The notes: generated by a model not told the origin, from the sequence alone. 64,000 bases of DNA from Synechococcus sp. 1G10 (GCF_002252625.1 NZ_NQKW01000001.1:248001-312000), one strand, 5' to 3'. Counted from the first letter of the stretch, positions 1 through 8,833 are shown. Numbers and translations: made by a program.

Positions 1-1236
1 TGGCGGCGTGGCCGGATCCCCCTCGAGCCAGTCGCGGATCACGTAGAGGTAGGTCTGCTTGCTCCAGAGCAGCCCGGCAAAGGCCTGGCGCTGCAGGTCG
101 CGCAGGGGGGGCGGCAAAGAGGGTGGGAGCAGATCGGCGTAGAAAGCATCAGCCTCCTGCAGGCGTGCCAGGAAGACCCCATCGAATTCGTCGCCGAGAG
201 GATCGCCAGGGAGCGGGCGATTCACCAGCCGCAACTTCAGCACCCGGGTTTCCCCCGCTGCCAGGGGCAAGACGTAATGCAGGGACGCTTTGGTCCCGAT
301 TCCTGTCGGATTCACCGCCCCACGGTCGCCCTCCACCACACACTTGTTGATGCCGTCCTTCACAAAGGGGCTGGGGTTCTCAGCGCCGAACAGTCGTCTG
401 GCGTTGGTCTCGTTGTCGGTGACCAGCAGCTCGGGCTGTGCACCCATGGACCCATCGGGGGCAGCGTCGAACGCTTCGGCATGGAGCCAGAACTCCCCCA
501 TGGAGGGGTGACTCGCGAGCAGGCTGAGCCAGGGTGCGGCATCAGGAGCGGAGGCGGCGGCAAATGGCGCGTCAGGCTTAATTGAGGGCCGGGGTTCGTC
601 GCCTCCCCAACTCCAGGTGTTGCGAAACCAGAGGGTGGGCAGCAGATGAAGGGTGTGGGGATCGGGGCCGCGGTTGGTGACGCTGAGGCGCATGAGGATG
701 TCGTCCGGGGACTGCTTGGCGTATTCCACCTGCACGTCGCAGAAGCGATCGCCGGCGAAGATACCTGTGTCCAACAGCTCATATTCGGGGGCGTCGCGGC
801 CCCGGCGGCCGTTCTCCGCGATCAGCTCCTCATAGGGAAAGCAGCCATTGGGGTAGCGGTACAACCCCTTCATATAGCTGTGGCTGGGGGTACTGTCGCG
901 ATAGAAATAGACTTCCTTTACGTCTTCTCCATGGTTGCCTTGGGGGCCGGTCAGACCGAAGAGTCTCTCCTTGAGGAAGGGGTCCAGGCCATTCCAGAGG
1001 GCGAAAGAGAAACAGAGCCGCTGGTGGTTATCGCATAGGCCCAGCAGGCCGTCCTCCCCCCAGCGGTAGGCCCGCGAGCGGGCCTGATCGAACGGGAAAT
1101 GGTTCCAGGCCTCGCCATCGGCGCTGTAGTCCTCCCGCACCGTTCCCCACTGGCGATCGCTGAGGTAAGGGCCCCAGCGGCGCCAGCGGGCTTCATGGAG
1201 ATCGTCGGCAGCCAGCCGCTGCCGTTCAGCCGACAT
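1..1236 (-). CDS. GH63/MGH1-like glycoside hydrolase, N-terminal part (cut by window edge)
   Basis: The minus strand is open from an ATG at 1236 to the window edge, giving 412 codons without a stop. The N-terminus reads MSAERQRLAADDLHEARW, and further in are WNHFPFDQARSRAYRWGEDG and DVKEVYFYRDSTPSHSYM. These match the N-terminal part of the large bacterial 'glucosidase' proteins related to GH63 (MGH1-like family), usually about 850-900 aa. The catalytic (alpha/alpha)6 barrel would lie outside the window. Such enzymes are thought to act on alpha-linked glucosides or mannosides; the substrate here is unknown. No signal peptide is visible, so it is probably cytoplasmic. The family call is confident, the substrate is not. 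Confidence 0.82.
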   Translation of the reverse strand, partial: MSAERQRLAADDLHEARWRRWGPYLSDRQWGTVREDYSADGEAWNHFPFDQARSRAYRWGEDGLLGLCDNHQRLCFSFALWNGLDPFLKERLFGLTGPQGNHGEDVKEVYFYRDSTPSHSYMKGLYRYPNGCFPYEELIAENGRRGRDAPEYELLDTGIFAGDRFCDVQVEYAKQSPDDILMRLSVTNRGPDPHTLHLLPTLWFRNTWSWGGDEPRPSIKPDAPFAAASAPDAAPWLSLLASHPSMGEFWLHAEAFDAAPDGSMGAQPELLVTDNETNARRLFGAENPSPFVKDGINKCVVEGDRGAVNPTGIGTKASLHYVLPLAAGETRVLKLRLVNRPLPGDPLGDEFDGVFLARLQEADAFYADLLPPSLPPPLRDLQRQAFAGLLWSKQTYLYVIRDWLEGDPATPP

Positions 1237-1290
1237 GGTCTGGCACCGCCGGGCCCCGCAGACCCGAGCGCTTCAGATCGGCGGGGTTCA

Positions 1291-1494
1291 TCAGGATCGT
1301 GTCGCGATGGGGCTTACCCCGTAAATCTTCGCCTCTTTGTACACGACTTCGCCGTGTTGGGAGTAGCTGCGAGCCGTGAACGGCACGCTGAACAGCGGGC
1401 CCTGCTCGCTGAATTCCCGCTTCGTTTCATCGATCGTGGCAATCGAGCCGTAACCCGGCGCGGTGCGGGCGATCACCGGCCAAGGATTCCCCAT
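1291..1494 (-). CDS. Hypothetical 67-aa protein, unrecognised
   Basis: A minus-strand frame starts at ATG 1494 and ends at TGA 1291-1293, filling most of the gap between the glycoside hydrolase start and msrA. The peptide is hydrophilic and of balanced composition (it contains PGYGSIATIDETKREF and QHGEVVYKEAKIYG), unlike the Arg/Pro/Ala-rich shadow frames nearby. I do not recognise it. It could be a small conserved protein or the C-terminal remnant of a decayed gene. No ribosome binding site is evident. Its stop overlaps an ATG that opens a 21-codon frame (1226-1291) running into the next gene start. Confidence 0.35.
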   Translation of the reverse strand: MGNPWPVIARTAPGYGSIATIDETKREFSEQGPLFSVPFTARSYSQHGEVVYKEAKIYGVSPIATRS

Positions 1495-1542
1495 CCGATC
1501 GGGACGTTCACGGGTATTCCCTGCATCACCCACGAACCTGTC

Positions 1543-2184
<642 letters not shown>

Positions 2185-2185
2185 G

Positions 2186-2791
2186 ATGGGCCACACCTCC
2201 GCCCGCCAGCCCCACCACCCGCTCTGGACCCGGGCCTCCCACGGTCTCAACCTGCTGGTGCTGATCGTGATGGCCGCCAGCGGCCTGCAGATCTACAACG
2301 CCAACCCCGTCTTCGGGGGCCGCGGAGGCGCCACGGTGCCGGAGCTGTTGACCCTCGGCGGCTGGCTGGCGGGGGGCCGCGACTGGCACTTCGGCTTCAT
2401 GGGCCTCTATGCCCTCAACCTGGGCCTCTGGCTGGCCCTGCTGATCCAGCGGCGCCGCCGGCGCCTGGGGGAACTCGGTGATCTCACCGCCTTGAAGACC
2501 AGCGCCAGTGCCCCCCGGCGAAGGCTCTCGGCCCACCGCCTCGTCTACACCCTGATGCTGATCGTGCTGGCCTTCAGCCTGATCAGTGGTCTGGCGATGT
2601 ACAAACCGGCCCAGTTCTGGTGGCTCACGAGCCTGTTCGCCTTCGCTGAACCGCTCGGGGTGAACAGCTGGCAGGCGCTGCGGGTGAGCCATCTGGCCAC
2701 GATTCCAGCCATGGTCCTGCTGGTGGTGGCGCACATCGTTCTGAGCTGGCGTGTCGGTGGCCTGCGGCTGCTGCGGGCCATGGCCCTTTGA
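2186..2791 (+). CDS. Cytochrome b/b6-type membrane subunit
   Basis: This 201-aa protein has about four transmembrane segments and paired histidines where di-heme b cytochromes of the Ni/Fe-hydrogenase/thiosulfate-reductase family place them: RASHGLNLL near the N-terminus, DWHFGFMGLY, SAHRLVYTLM, and SHLATIPAM with VAHIVLSW near the C-terminus. It probably carries electrons across the membrane for the molybdopterin protein encoded next, whose TTG start overlaps its stop codon by 4 bases. The pair is analogous in layout to MsrQ/MsrP or sulfite-dehydrogenase systems, although this cytochrome does not look like MsrQ (ferric-reductase family). Heme content and partner are inferred. Confidence 0.85.
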   Translation: MGHTSARQPHHPLWTRASHGLNLLVLIVMAASGLQIYNANPVFGGRGGATVPELLTLGGWLAGGRDWHFGFMGLYALNLGLWLALLIQRRRRRLGELGDLTALKTSASAPRRRLSAHRLVYTLMLIVLAFSLISGLAMYKPAQFWWLTSLFAFAEPLGVNSWQALRVSHLATIPAMVLLVVAHIVLSWRVGGLRLLRAMAL

Positions 2792-3477
2792 ACCGGCGCC
2801 AGTTGCTGGGCCTGGGGCTTGGGGGCAGCTCGTCTCTCCTGCTGGGGGGCTGCGCCCTGAATGGCGTCAGCGCAGCGGTGGGCGACGCCAGCCAGCCACT
2901 CAACGAACGCCTCGAAGCCCTGCTCCAGGGCCAGGGGAAGGTGCCCGAATTCAGGCCCGATCAGGTGGAGCCCGCCGCGCTGCTGGTGAACAGCTTCAAC
3001 GGTGTGCCTCGCCTCGATCCAGAGCGCTACCGCCTCCAGGTGAAGGGGCTGGTGGGCCGTCCCCTGAGCCTCGATCTTGGGACCCTCGCCGCCCTGCCCC
3101 AGCACACCTGCGTCATGCGCCATGTCTGCGTGGAGGGCTGGGCGGCGGTGGTGGCCTGGTCGGGGGTGCGGCTGGCGGATGTGCTGCGGCTGGCGCAGCT
3201 TTCGCCCCTGGGCGGCTACCTACTGATTGACTCCGCCGACAGCTACTTCGAGAGCTGGGATCTGGCCTCGGCCCTGCACCCCCAGACCCTCCTCGCCACC
3301 CACATGAACGGGGCGCCCTTGCCGGCAGCGAACGGCGCACCGGTGCGCCTGACCGCGCCGATCAAGCTGGGCTACAAGCAGAGCAAATGGGTCACCGGCC
3401 TGCGGGTGACGGCGCAGCTGGGGGAGCGGCGCGGCACCTGGGAAGACCAGGGCTACGAGTGGTTCGCCGGGCTCTGA
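2788..3477 (+). CDS. Molybdopterin-dependent oxidoreductase (sulfite oxidase/MsrP superfamily), Tat lipoprotein
   Basis: This 229-aa protein has the sulfite-oxidase molybdopterin fold. The segment MRHVCVEGWAAVVAW carries Cys114, at the position of the molybdenum-ligating cysteine of YedY/MsrP and sulfite oxidase. The N-terminus NRRQLLGLG fits a twin-arginine signal and LLLGGC (Cys22) fits a lipobox, so the mature enzyme is probably an exported lipoprotein. The TTG start overlaps the cytochrome stop (TTGA), which implies translational coupling. Substrate is not provable from sequence: methionine sulfoxide (next to an exported MsrA) and sulfite (next to TauE/SafE) are both plausible. Confidence 0.88.
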   Translation: MNRRQLLGLGLGGSSSLLLGGCALNGVSAAVGDASQPLNERLEALLQGQGKVPEFRPDQVEPAALLVNSFNGVPRLDPERYRLQVKGLVGRPLSLDLGTLAALPQHTCVMRHVCVEGWAAVVAWSGVRLADVLRLAQLSPLGGYLLIDSADSYFESWDLASALHPQTLLATHMNGAPLPAANGAPVRLTAPIKLGYKQSKWVTGLRVTAQLGERRGTWEDQGYEWFAGL

Positions 3478-3504
3478 AGCCGGGCCCCGCCCCGTTCGCC
3501 CCAT

Positions 3505-4254
3505 TCACCCCACCAGGCCCAGCAGCTTGCCGCTGGCCAACACCAGCACCAGCGCCAGCAGACGACGGATCAAGAGGGGGCTGAAGCGCCGGCTGCCGCC
3601 GTAGGCCCCCAGGGCCCCAGCAAGGGCCACCGCCAGGGCCATCGGCCCCACCAGGGCAGGCGCAGGCAGCGCGGCGGGCCCTTTGGCGATCAACAACCCC
3701 ATCAGTCCCGCCAGGGAATTGACCAGGATGAACGGTGCCGAGAGGGCCGCCGCCTGGCGGGGCGCCAGCCAGCCCCGCAGGATCACCAATGGCGTGAGGA
3801 AGATGCCGCCGCCCGTGCCGGTGAGGCCGGCCAGCAGGCCGAGCAGGCCGCCGGTGAGAGCGAGACCCAGCGGCCCCGGCACCGCCCCAGCGGACGGTTC
3901 CGGCGGCGCCGGCCGCAGCAGCCGCCAGGCGGAAAGAAGCAACACCAGGCCGATCAGCCTCTGGAGCAGGGGGCCCGGCAGGGCCACCATCCCCCCCACC
4001 AGGGCAGCCGGCACCGAAGCCAGCGCCAGGGGCAGGAACACGGCGCGGCGGAAGTGACCCGCGCCGATGAACTGCCAGCTGGCCAGGCCCGCCACCAGCA
4101 CGTTGAGCACCAGCGCCAGGGGGCGGATCTCAGGGGCCGTGAATCCCGCCAGCGCCAGCACGGCGATGTAGCCGGAGGCGCCGGCATGGCCGACGCCGGC
4201 ATAGAGAAAGGCCACGGCGGCCAGGGCCGCAAGCCACCAGGCGGACAGCTCCAT
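3505..4254 (-). CDS. TauE/SafE family membrane permease
   Basis: This 249-aa polytopic membrane protein shows the internal duplication of the sulfite exporter TauE/SafE family. The first half has GVGHAGASGYIAVLAL and the second GLTGTGGGIFLTPLVIL. Family members export sulfite or sulfonates or act as anion permeases. It follows moaB on the minus strand with 6 bp between them and converges on the molybdopterin oxidoreductase gene. The setting suggests handling of a sulfur oxyanion, but this is inferred from neighbours. Confidence 0.86.
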   Translation of the reverse strand: MELSAWWLAALAAVAFLYAGVGHAGASGYIAVLALAGFTAPEIRPLALVLNVLVAGLASWQFIGAGHFRRAVFLPLALASVPAALVGGMVALPGPLLQRLIGLVLLLSAWRLLRPAPPEPSAGAVPGPLGLALTGGLLGLLAGLTGTGGGIFLTPLVILRGWLAPRQAAALSAPFILVNSLAGLMGLLIAKGPAALPAPALVGPMALAVALAGALGAYGGSRRFSPLLIRRLLALVLVLASGKLLGLVG

Positions 4255-4260
4255 GGCGGA

Positions 4261-4785
4261 TCAGGCCGGCCGGTGCGGCGACTCCCGCAGCCGTGGCAGG
4301 AGCTGCACCAGGTTGCAGGGGGCGGTGGAGGCCTCCAGCTGGGCACCGATCAGCCGATCCCAGGCCGTTGTGACGGCATCGAGGGAACCGGGCAACACGA
4401 AGATCACCGTGCCGTTGGCCACACCGGCGAGGCAGCGGCTCTGCAGGCTGCTGGTGCCGATGGTCTCGAACGAAAGCACCCGGAACAGTTCACCGAACCC
4501 CTCGATCGTCTTGTCGAGCAGGGGCGCCACCGCCTCGGGGGTGCCGTCGCGGCCGGTCAGGCCGGTGCCGCCGGAGCTGATCACCACCTGCACGGCGGGA
4601 TCGGCGATCCAACGGCTCAGCTCGGCGCGCACCCGGTAGCGATCATCGGGAACACGGCGGCGCTCCAACAGCTGATGGCCCGCCGCGCCCAGGCGCTGCT
4701 CCAGGGCATCACCGGAGGGATCCGCCAGCTCAGGATCGGCGCAACGACGATCGGAGATGGTGAGCAGGGCGATCGCAAGGCCCAC
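4261..4785 (-). CDS. moaB: Molybdenum cofactor biosynthesis protein MoaB/MogA family
   Basis: This 174-aa protein carries the molybdopterin-binding fold of MoaB/MogA: LLTISDRRC at the start, VVISSGGTGLTGRDGTPEAV in the middle, and a NGTVIFVLPGSLDAV segment. The family adenylylates molybdopterin before metal insertion. The start is a GTG at 4785; no better upstream start is visible. It probably forms a two-gene unit with the TauE/SafE permease and sits opposite a molybdoenzyme gene, which fits a supply role for that enzyme and for nitrate reductase elsewhere. Confidence 0.88.
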   Translation of the reverse strand: MGLAIALLTISDRRCADPELADPSGDALEQRLGAAGHQLLERRRVPDDRYRVRAELSRWIADPAVQVVISSGGTGLTGRDGTPEAVAPLLDKTIEGFGELFRVLSFETIGTSSLQSRCLAGVANGTVIFVLPGSLDAVTTAWDRLIGAQLEASTAPCNLVQLLPRLRESPHRPA

Positions 4786-4997
4786 GGAGACGGCACCGAA
4801 TGGAAGCCTCGACCCTAGGCACGGGCGTCGGGCGGCTCCATGGGCGTCAGGTCGGAGGTGTCAGGCTCATCGAATCCGGCCCTCCCGCGAGGCCAGCCCC
4901 GTGGCGAGACCCACCCTGTGTTCCTCCCACGGGGGTTGAGGTGTCTCAGCCTTGGGGAGGGGATTTCCTGGGCTGTACATGGTCAACCCTCTGTCCC

Positions 4998-5651
4998 TCA
5001 GAGGCCCTTGGGCTGAATCAACCCGCCGGGACCATTGATAGAGCCGGCCTCCCGCAGCAGGCTCTGGATGATCCGCTCCGATCTGTCGTAGGAGCCTTCA
5101 CCGAAATGGGTGGCACGGAGGCGCCCCTGGGCGTCGATGAAGTAGAAGGCGGGCCAGAAACTGTTGTGGAACGCCTTCCAGATCGCATCGTCGTTGTCGA
5201 TCACCACCGGATAGCTCACCCCAAGCCGCTTGGAGGCCTCCCTCACGTTGGCGAGATCACGCTCGAAGGCGAATTCAGGCGTGTGAACCCCGATCACGAC
5301 AAGGCCGTGATCCTTGTACTTCTGCGCCCAGGCCCGTACATGCGGGAGCGTCCGTATGCAGTTGATGCAGGAGTTCGTCCAGATGTCGATCAGCACCACC
5401 TTCCCCCAGAGCTGGTCGCGGCTCAGCGGTGGGGAATGGAGCCAGGTCGACCCCTTGGGGAAGGGAGGCAAGGTGCCCAGCACCGCCAGCAACCTGCCGG
5501 TGCTGGGCGGTTTCGGAACACCACCTACGGGCTGAACCAGCGACAGCAGAGCCCGCTCGAGCGGACCCGTGTCGGCGAACGCAAAGCGGGCCAGCGAGGC
5601 CTGCTCCAGCCCGAGGGCGATCACGCCCACGGCCACCAGCACCAGGGTCAT
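4998..5651 (-). CDS. Membrane-anchored redoxin (thioredoxin-fold, CINC motif)
   Basis: This 217-aa protein has one N-terminal hydrophobic segment (about residues 1-20) followed by a TlpA/DipZ-like thioredoxin fold. The CxxC pair is Cys95 and Cys98 in WTNSCINCIRTLPHV, a signature of the DipZ C-terminal and related redoxin domains; the cis-proline loop is FWPAFYFID. The domain should face the periplasm or thylakoid lumen and exchange thiols and disulfides. Its start overlaps the end of the inward-rectifier-like gene by 4 bases, so it is the last gene of a four-gene operon. The partner protein is unknown. Confidence 0.85.
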   Translation of the reverse strand: MTLVLVAVGVIALGLEQASLARFAFADTGPLERALLSLVQPVGGVPKPPSTGRLLAVLGTLPPFPKGSTWLHSPPLSRDQLWGKVVLIDIWTNSCINCIRTLPHVRAWAQKYKDHGLVVIGVHTPEFAFERDLANVREASKRLGVSYPVVIDNDDAIWKAFHNSFWPAFYFIDAQGRLRATHFGEGSYDRSERIIQSLLREAGSINGPGGLIQPKGL

Positions 5652-6523
5652 GGGTAGGGATGGGTGCGATCGAGGGCGTCGAGGTCCACCTGGCGGCGCC
5701 CGGAGGCATCGAGGCTGACCAGATCAGCGAAGACCTCGCCGATGCGGATGTCGGTGAGGCGGTAAGCGTTGACCTGCAGCAGCGGGGCTCCGGTCACCGC
5801 ATCGGTGCCCTCCACCTGCACCATGACGAGCCCGTTGGCAAGCTGCAGCCCATCAAGGCCGAGCCGCCGCAACGGGCTCTCCGGCGAAAGTCGGTGGCTG
5901 ATCACCGCCGTGACGTGCAGCTGGGGGGTGTGGCCGTTCAGCACCGGCAGGGCCTCGACCCGCCGCTGGACCACCCCGGGTTCGATCTCCTCATCCCAGA
6001 AGAGGAACATCCCGTAGGACACCTTCAGCCAGTGGCTGGGATCGCGGGTGACGAAGCGGCAGCTGAGGTGCCCGCCGGACCAAGAGCTCAGGCAGAGGGC
6101 CCGGCTGAAGCGCAGCGGTGCGTCCACCCGAGTGAAGCGCAGAAAGAACAGGCCAGTCACCATCGCGTTGGTGAGCAGCCCCACCAGCCGCTCGAGGGCC
6201 GCAACGGCGAGGCCATAGCCCGATGTCAACTCGGCGGCGCGAAAGCTGGCGCTGAACAGGTTCTGCAGAGCGAAGACCAGGCTGGCTGGCAGGCCCATTG
6301 CCCCCATGCCCTTGAGGTGGCCGGCATCCAGCTGAAAAGCCAGGGTGAACATCACCAGTTCGGCCAGATACAGCCCGGTCATGGCCACAAAGAACAGAGG
6401 CCAGGGCATCCGCATCACCATCGACACCGGCTGACGCCAGAGCCGGTGCCAGGGGCTGTGCTGAACACCAAGGGACTGCCAATGGCGGCGGGTCATCGAA
6501 TGGGCCGACGAACGGAAGGGCAT
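5648..6523 (-). CDS. Inward-rectifier K+ channel (KirBac)-like protein lacking the selectivity filter
   Basis: This 291-aa protein has the KirBac architecture: outer helix at about 40-65, pore-loop region 81-104, inner helix 105-130, then an immunoglobulin-like cytoplasmic domain to the end. Inner-helix and C-terminal landmarks are clear (AALERLVGLL, FLRFTRVDAPLRF, SPESPL, VMVQVEGTD, and a late RQVDLDALDRTHPY). The filter position, where KirBac proteins have TVGYGD, reads SASFRA (residues 91-96) in an ungapped alignment anchored by FALQNL before and AALE after. It should therefore not be a K+-selective channel. It overlaps the redoxin gene and follows DUF4079 with a 24-bp gap. Confidence 0.82.
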   Translation of the reverse strand: MPFRSSAHSMTRRHWQSLGVQHSPWHRLWRQPVSMVMRMPWPLFFVAMTGLYLAELVMFTLAFQLDAGHLKGMGAMGLPASLVFALQNLFSASFRAAELTSGYGLAVAALERLVGLLTNAMVTGLFFLRFTRVDAPLRFSRALCLSSWSGGHLSCRFVTRDPSHWLKVSYGMFLFWDEEIEPGVVQRRVEALPVLNGHTPQLHVTAVISHRLSPESPLRRLGLDGLQLANGLVMVQVEGTDAVTGAPLLQVNAYRLTDIRIGEVFADLVSLDASGRRQVDLDALDRTHPYP

Positions 6524-6547
6524 GAATTCGGCGGTCGGGATGAACCC

Positions 6548-7258
6548 TTAAGGAGCGGGCGAAGGCGCGAGGGTTGGACAGCGCTGGGCCTGGAAATCAC
6601 AGGCATAGACCGCCGGCTTCTGCCAGCTGAGCGGGATCTCGAGCAGATCCCGGGGCCCACTGATTCCCTGGGCCAGGAAGATCACGGCCGCCAGGGCATT
6701 GGCGCTGACGTGCAACCGCCTCCAGCGCAGATGCTTATGGATCTCCGGGCGGCAGGCCACCGAGAACAGCATCAGGCCCGTGAGGCCAACCCCGCCCCAG
6801 AAGTGCGACTGCCAGAAGACAGGATCGAGGGGGTTGTCGCTGAGGCGGAACACCTCCGGCTGCAGCCCCAGGCCGATCACCCCCGCCCAGCAGAGCAAGG
6901 CAAAGCTGGCCCGATAGGGGGGTTGCTTCACCCGCCAGAGGGCCGCCAGAGCGACCCCGGATCCGATCAGCACCATCACCATCAGCGCCAGCCGCGAGCT
7001 TCCCCCCTCAAAGGATGAGATGGGGTGCTTGGTGGCGATCACCACCGCCTCGGCCAGCAGCACGATCGCCACCACCGAACCCGCCAGCCACTTGCCGAGA
7101 TCCGCATGATCACGGCCCACCGTGGGCGGGTGCTTGGCCTGGGTGAGGCGGCGGTCCCGTGTCTGCTGCGCCAGCCGCAGCACCATGCCCAGGAGGGGAT
7201 AGACAAGCACCACCGCCAGGGCCGGGTGAAGCAGCCAAAGCCAGTCGACGGATTGCAT
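6548..7258 (-). CDS. DUF4079 family membrane protein
   Basis: This 236-aa protein has about five or six hydrophobic helices and several membrane-edge histidines: LLHPALAVV near residue 11, ATKHPISSF, FWQSHFWGG, and RRLHVSANALAAV. These fit the cyanobacterial DUF4079 family, whose spaced histidines recall b561-type heme cytochromes. Heme binding is inference. The start lies 3 bp after the DM13 stop, so the two are almost certainly cotranslated. The C-terminal tail contains two cysteines (YACDFQAQRC) that could form a disulfide or meet the redoxin encoded downstream. Confidence 0.78.
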   Translation of the reverse strand: MQSVDWLWLLHPALAVVLVYPLLGMVLRLAQQTRDRRLTQAKHPPTVGRDHADLGKWLAGSVVAIVLLAEAVVIATKHPISSFEGGSSRLALMVMVLIGSGVALAALWRVKQPPYRASFALLCWAGVIGLGLQPEVFRLSDNPLDPVFWQSHFWGGVGLTGLMLFSVACRPEIHKHLRWRRLHVSANALAAVIFLAQGISGPRDLLEIPLSWQKPAVYACDFQAQRCPTLAPSPAP

Positions 7259-7261
7259 GGC

Positions 7262-7735
7262 TCAGGGCTTCAGGGGGGCCCAGGCCATCGTGGCGTTGAA
7301 TTTCTTGCACCAGATCAGCACCGAACCCTGCTTGCTCAGGTCGATCGAGGCGGGAATCACATAGCTCTGGGCACCCGAGGCGGATTTCAACGAGGCGAGG
7401 ATCGTGTAAGAGCCGGCCTTGAGTGGGTAGCCAGGGGCCTTCGTGCTCGCCAGAGGTATGGCCGACGGGCTGAAGATCACCTTCAGGTCGGGAGCCATGT
7501 CGTTGGTCTTGAAGTCACTGCTGAGCACCAGCATCTGCTTACCGCCTTCCTTCTTGACCATGAAGCTGCCGCTGACGGGCGCCTCGGCCTTGCGGAAGCT
7601 GTGCTTAACCATGGCGCCAGCTGGAGCCATCATTTTGTCCTCTTTCATCATGCTCTGCGCATGAACGGGAACAGCGGAACCGCCGAGCTGGGCCAGGGCC
7701 AGGATGCCGATCAGGGTTGTCTTGAGAGCCGTCAT
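7262..7735 (-). CDS. DM13 domain protein, exported
   Basis: This 157-aa protein begins at ATG 7735 with a signal peptide (MTALKTTLIGILALAQL ending near VHAQS). The rest matches the DM13 domain: VSGSFMVKK, LSSDFKTNDMAPDLKVIF, LKAGSYTI, and the C-terminal SVLIWCKKFNATMAWAPL with the nearly invariant cysteine. DM13 has been proposed to be an electron-transfer domain and in animals is found with DOMON and cytochrome b561 domains. Here it heads an operon with a possible heme membrane protein and a redoxin. The frame extends upstream, but the signal peptide fixes the start. Confidence 0.85.
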   Translation of the reverse strand: MTALKTTLIGILALAQLGGSAVPVHAQSMMKEDKMMAPAGAMVKHSFRKAEAPVSGSFMVKKEGGKQMLVLSSDFKTNDMAPDLKVIFSPSAIPLASTKAPGYPLKAGSYTILASLKSASGAQSYVIPASIDLSKQGSVLIWCKKFNATMAWAPLKP

Positions 7736-7809
7736 CACAAATGCAGACAGAGTGGGGAAGCCAAGGCCATGAACCGAAGCGGCATGGTCCTCAGACTCTC
7801 CCTGTACCG

Positions 7810-8793
7810 ATGAGCGCACCGATCGGATTGGTGCTGAGGGATCCAGGTTGGCGGCGAGGTCTTCCCCTCGGGCTGTACGTGCTGCTCAAGGGGCTTGACG
7901 CCACGGCGCTCAAGGCCCTGCAGACCTATGGCGCCGCCCACCCGGTGAACGGTGAAAACCCGATCAGCTTCTGCAACGTGTTTTTCGTGGCCCAGCTGGT
8001 GATCGGACTGGCCTCCCTGATCCCAGGCCGGGCCTCGATCCAGCCAGGGATAGCACTGCTGAACCGGGCGGATCGAAAACTGCTGTTCATCGATGCTGGC
8101 CTAGGGCTGTTTATCGGCCCGATCGCCTATTACTTCGCCCTCGAATCACTGTCGGTGATCAGCCAGACCCTCCTGTTCGCCCTGGTTCTGCCCATTTCAG
8201 CCCTGCTGGCCCGTCAGTTCCTGGCTGAAACCCTGCCGAGGGGCTTTTGGCTCAGTCTCAGCCTGATCGCCGTTGGGCTGTTGGTGCCAGGAGGAGCGAT
8301 GGCGGCGGTGGGCGGGCACGGCGATCAGCTGAGCGGTTATGCCTGGGCCCTGACCGGGGTGCTGGCCTTCGGCTCCACAGCCGTGACTGGCCGAACCATC
8401 GCCACCCGGCATTGGCCGACCGTGGTCACGGTGGGGATCCCCTCAACGATCTCGGCGCTGCTGTTCGGAATCATCGCTCTGGTGCTCTTCGGCCCCGGAC
8501 ATTTCCACCTGCTCAACCTGCGCTGGGTCGTCGGCGTGATCCTGATCTACGGCCTGACCCTTTCCCTGGGAAGCACTGTGGCCCTGGGACTGGCCTACCG
8601 CCAGAACAATGTGGCGACCGTGTCGATCTGGGGCTCACTGACGATCGTGGTGGCGATCGCCAGCGCCTCCCTGATTCTTGAGGAGCCGCTTGGCATGGCC
8701 ACCGTGGCGGGGGTGGCGTTCCTGCTGGCGGGAATCATGGTCAGCCACAGCTCCAACAGATCCGATCCGGTCCTTCGCCGGTACATCTCCTGA
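7810..8793 (+). CDS. DMT-family (EamA-type) membrane transporter
   Basis: This 327-aa protein has about ten hydrophobic segments arranged as two EamA repeats, typical of drug/metabolite transporters and nucleotide-sugar-like permeases. It starts at ATG 7810; the frame is open to 7741 but those codons overlap the spacer opposite the DM13 start. Features include ALESLSVISQTLLFAL in repeat one and YRQNNVATVSIWGSL in repeat two, the usual position of the second conserved helix pair. The substrate cannot be inferred. It is divergent from the DM13 operon and lies upstream of the sigma factor gene. Confidence 0.82.
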   Translation: MSAPIGLVLRDPGWRRGLPLGLYVLLKGLDATALKALQTYGAAHPVNGENPISFCNVFFVAQLVIGLASLIPGRASIQPGIALLNRADRKLLFIDAGLGLFIGPIAYYFALESLSVISQTLLFALVLPISALLARQFLAETLPRGFWLSLSLIAVGLLVPGGAMAAVGGHGDQLSGYAWALTGVLAFGSTAVTGRTIATRHWPTVVTVGIPSTISALLFGIIALVLFGPGHFHLLNLRWVVGVILIYGLTLSLGSTVALGLAYRQNNVATVSIWGSLTIVVAIASASLILEEPLGMATVAGVAFLLAGIMVSHSSNRSDPVLRRYIS

Positions 8794-8833
8794 CGATGCC
8801 GCAGCGACTGCCTGCATGGGAGTCCAACCATCC

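Noticed and set aside
5429-7018. A 529-codon open frame on the plus strand opposite the redoxin/Kir-like/DUF4079 operon
   Set aside because: Its composition is rich in Arg, Pro, Gly, His and Gln with no recognisable domain. It mirrors three well-supported minus-strand genes. Long antisense frames are expected at this GC content.
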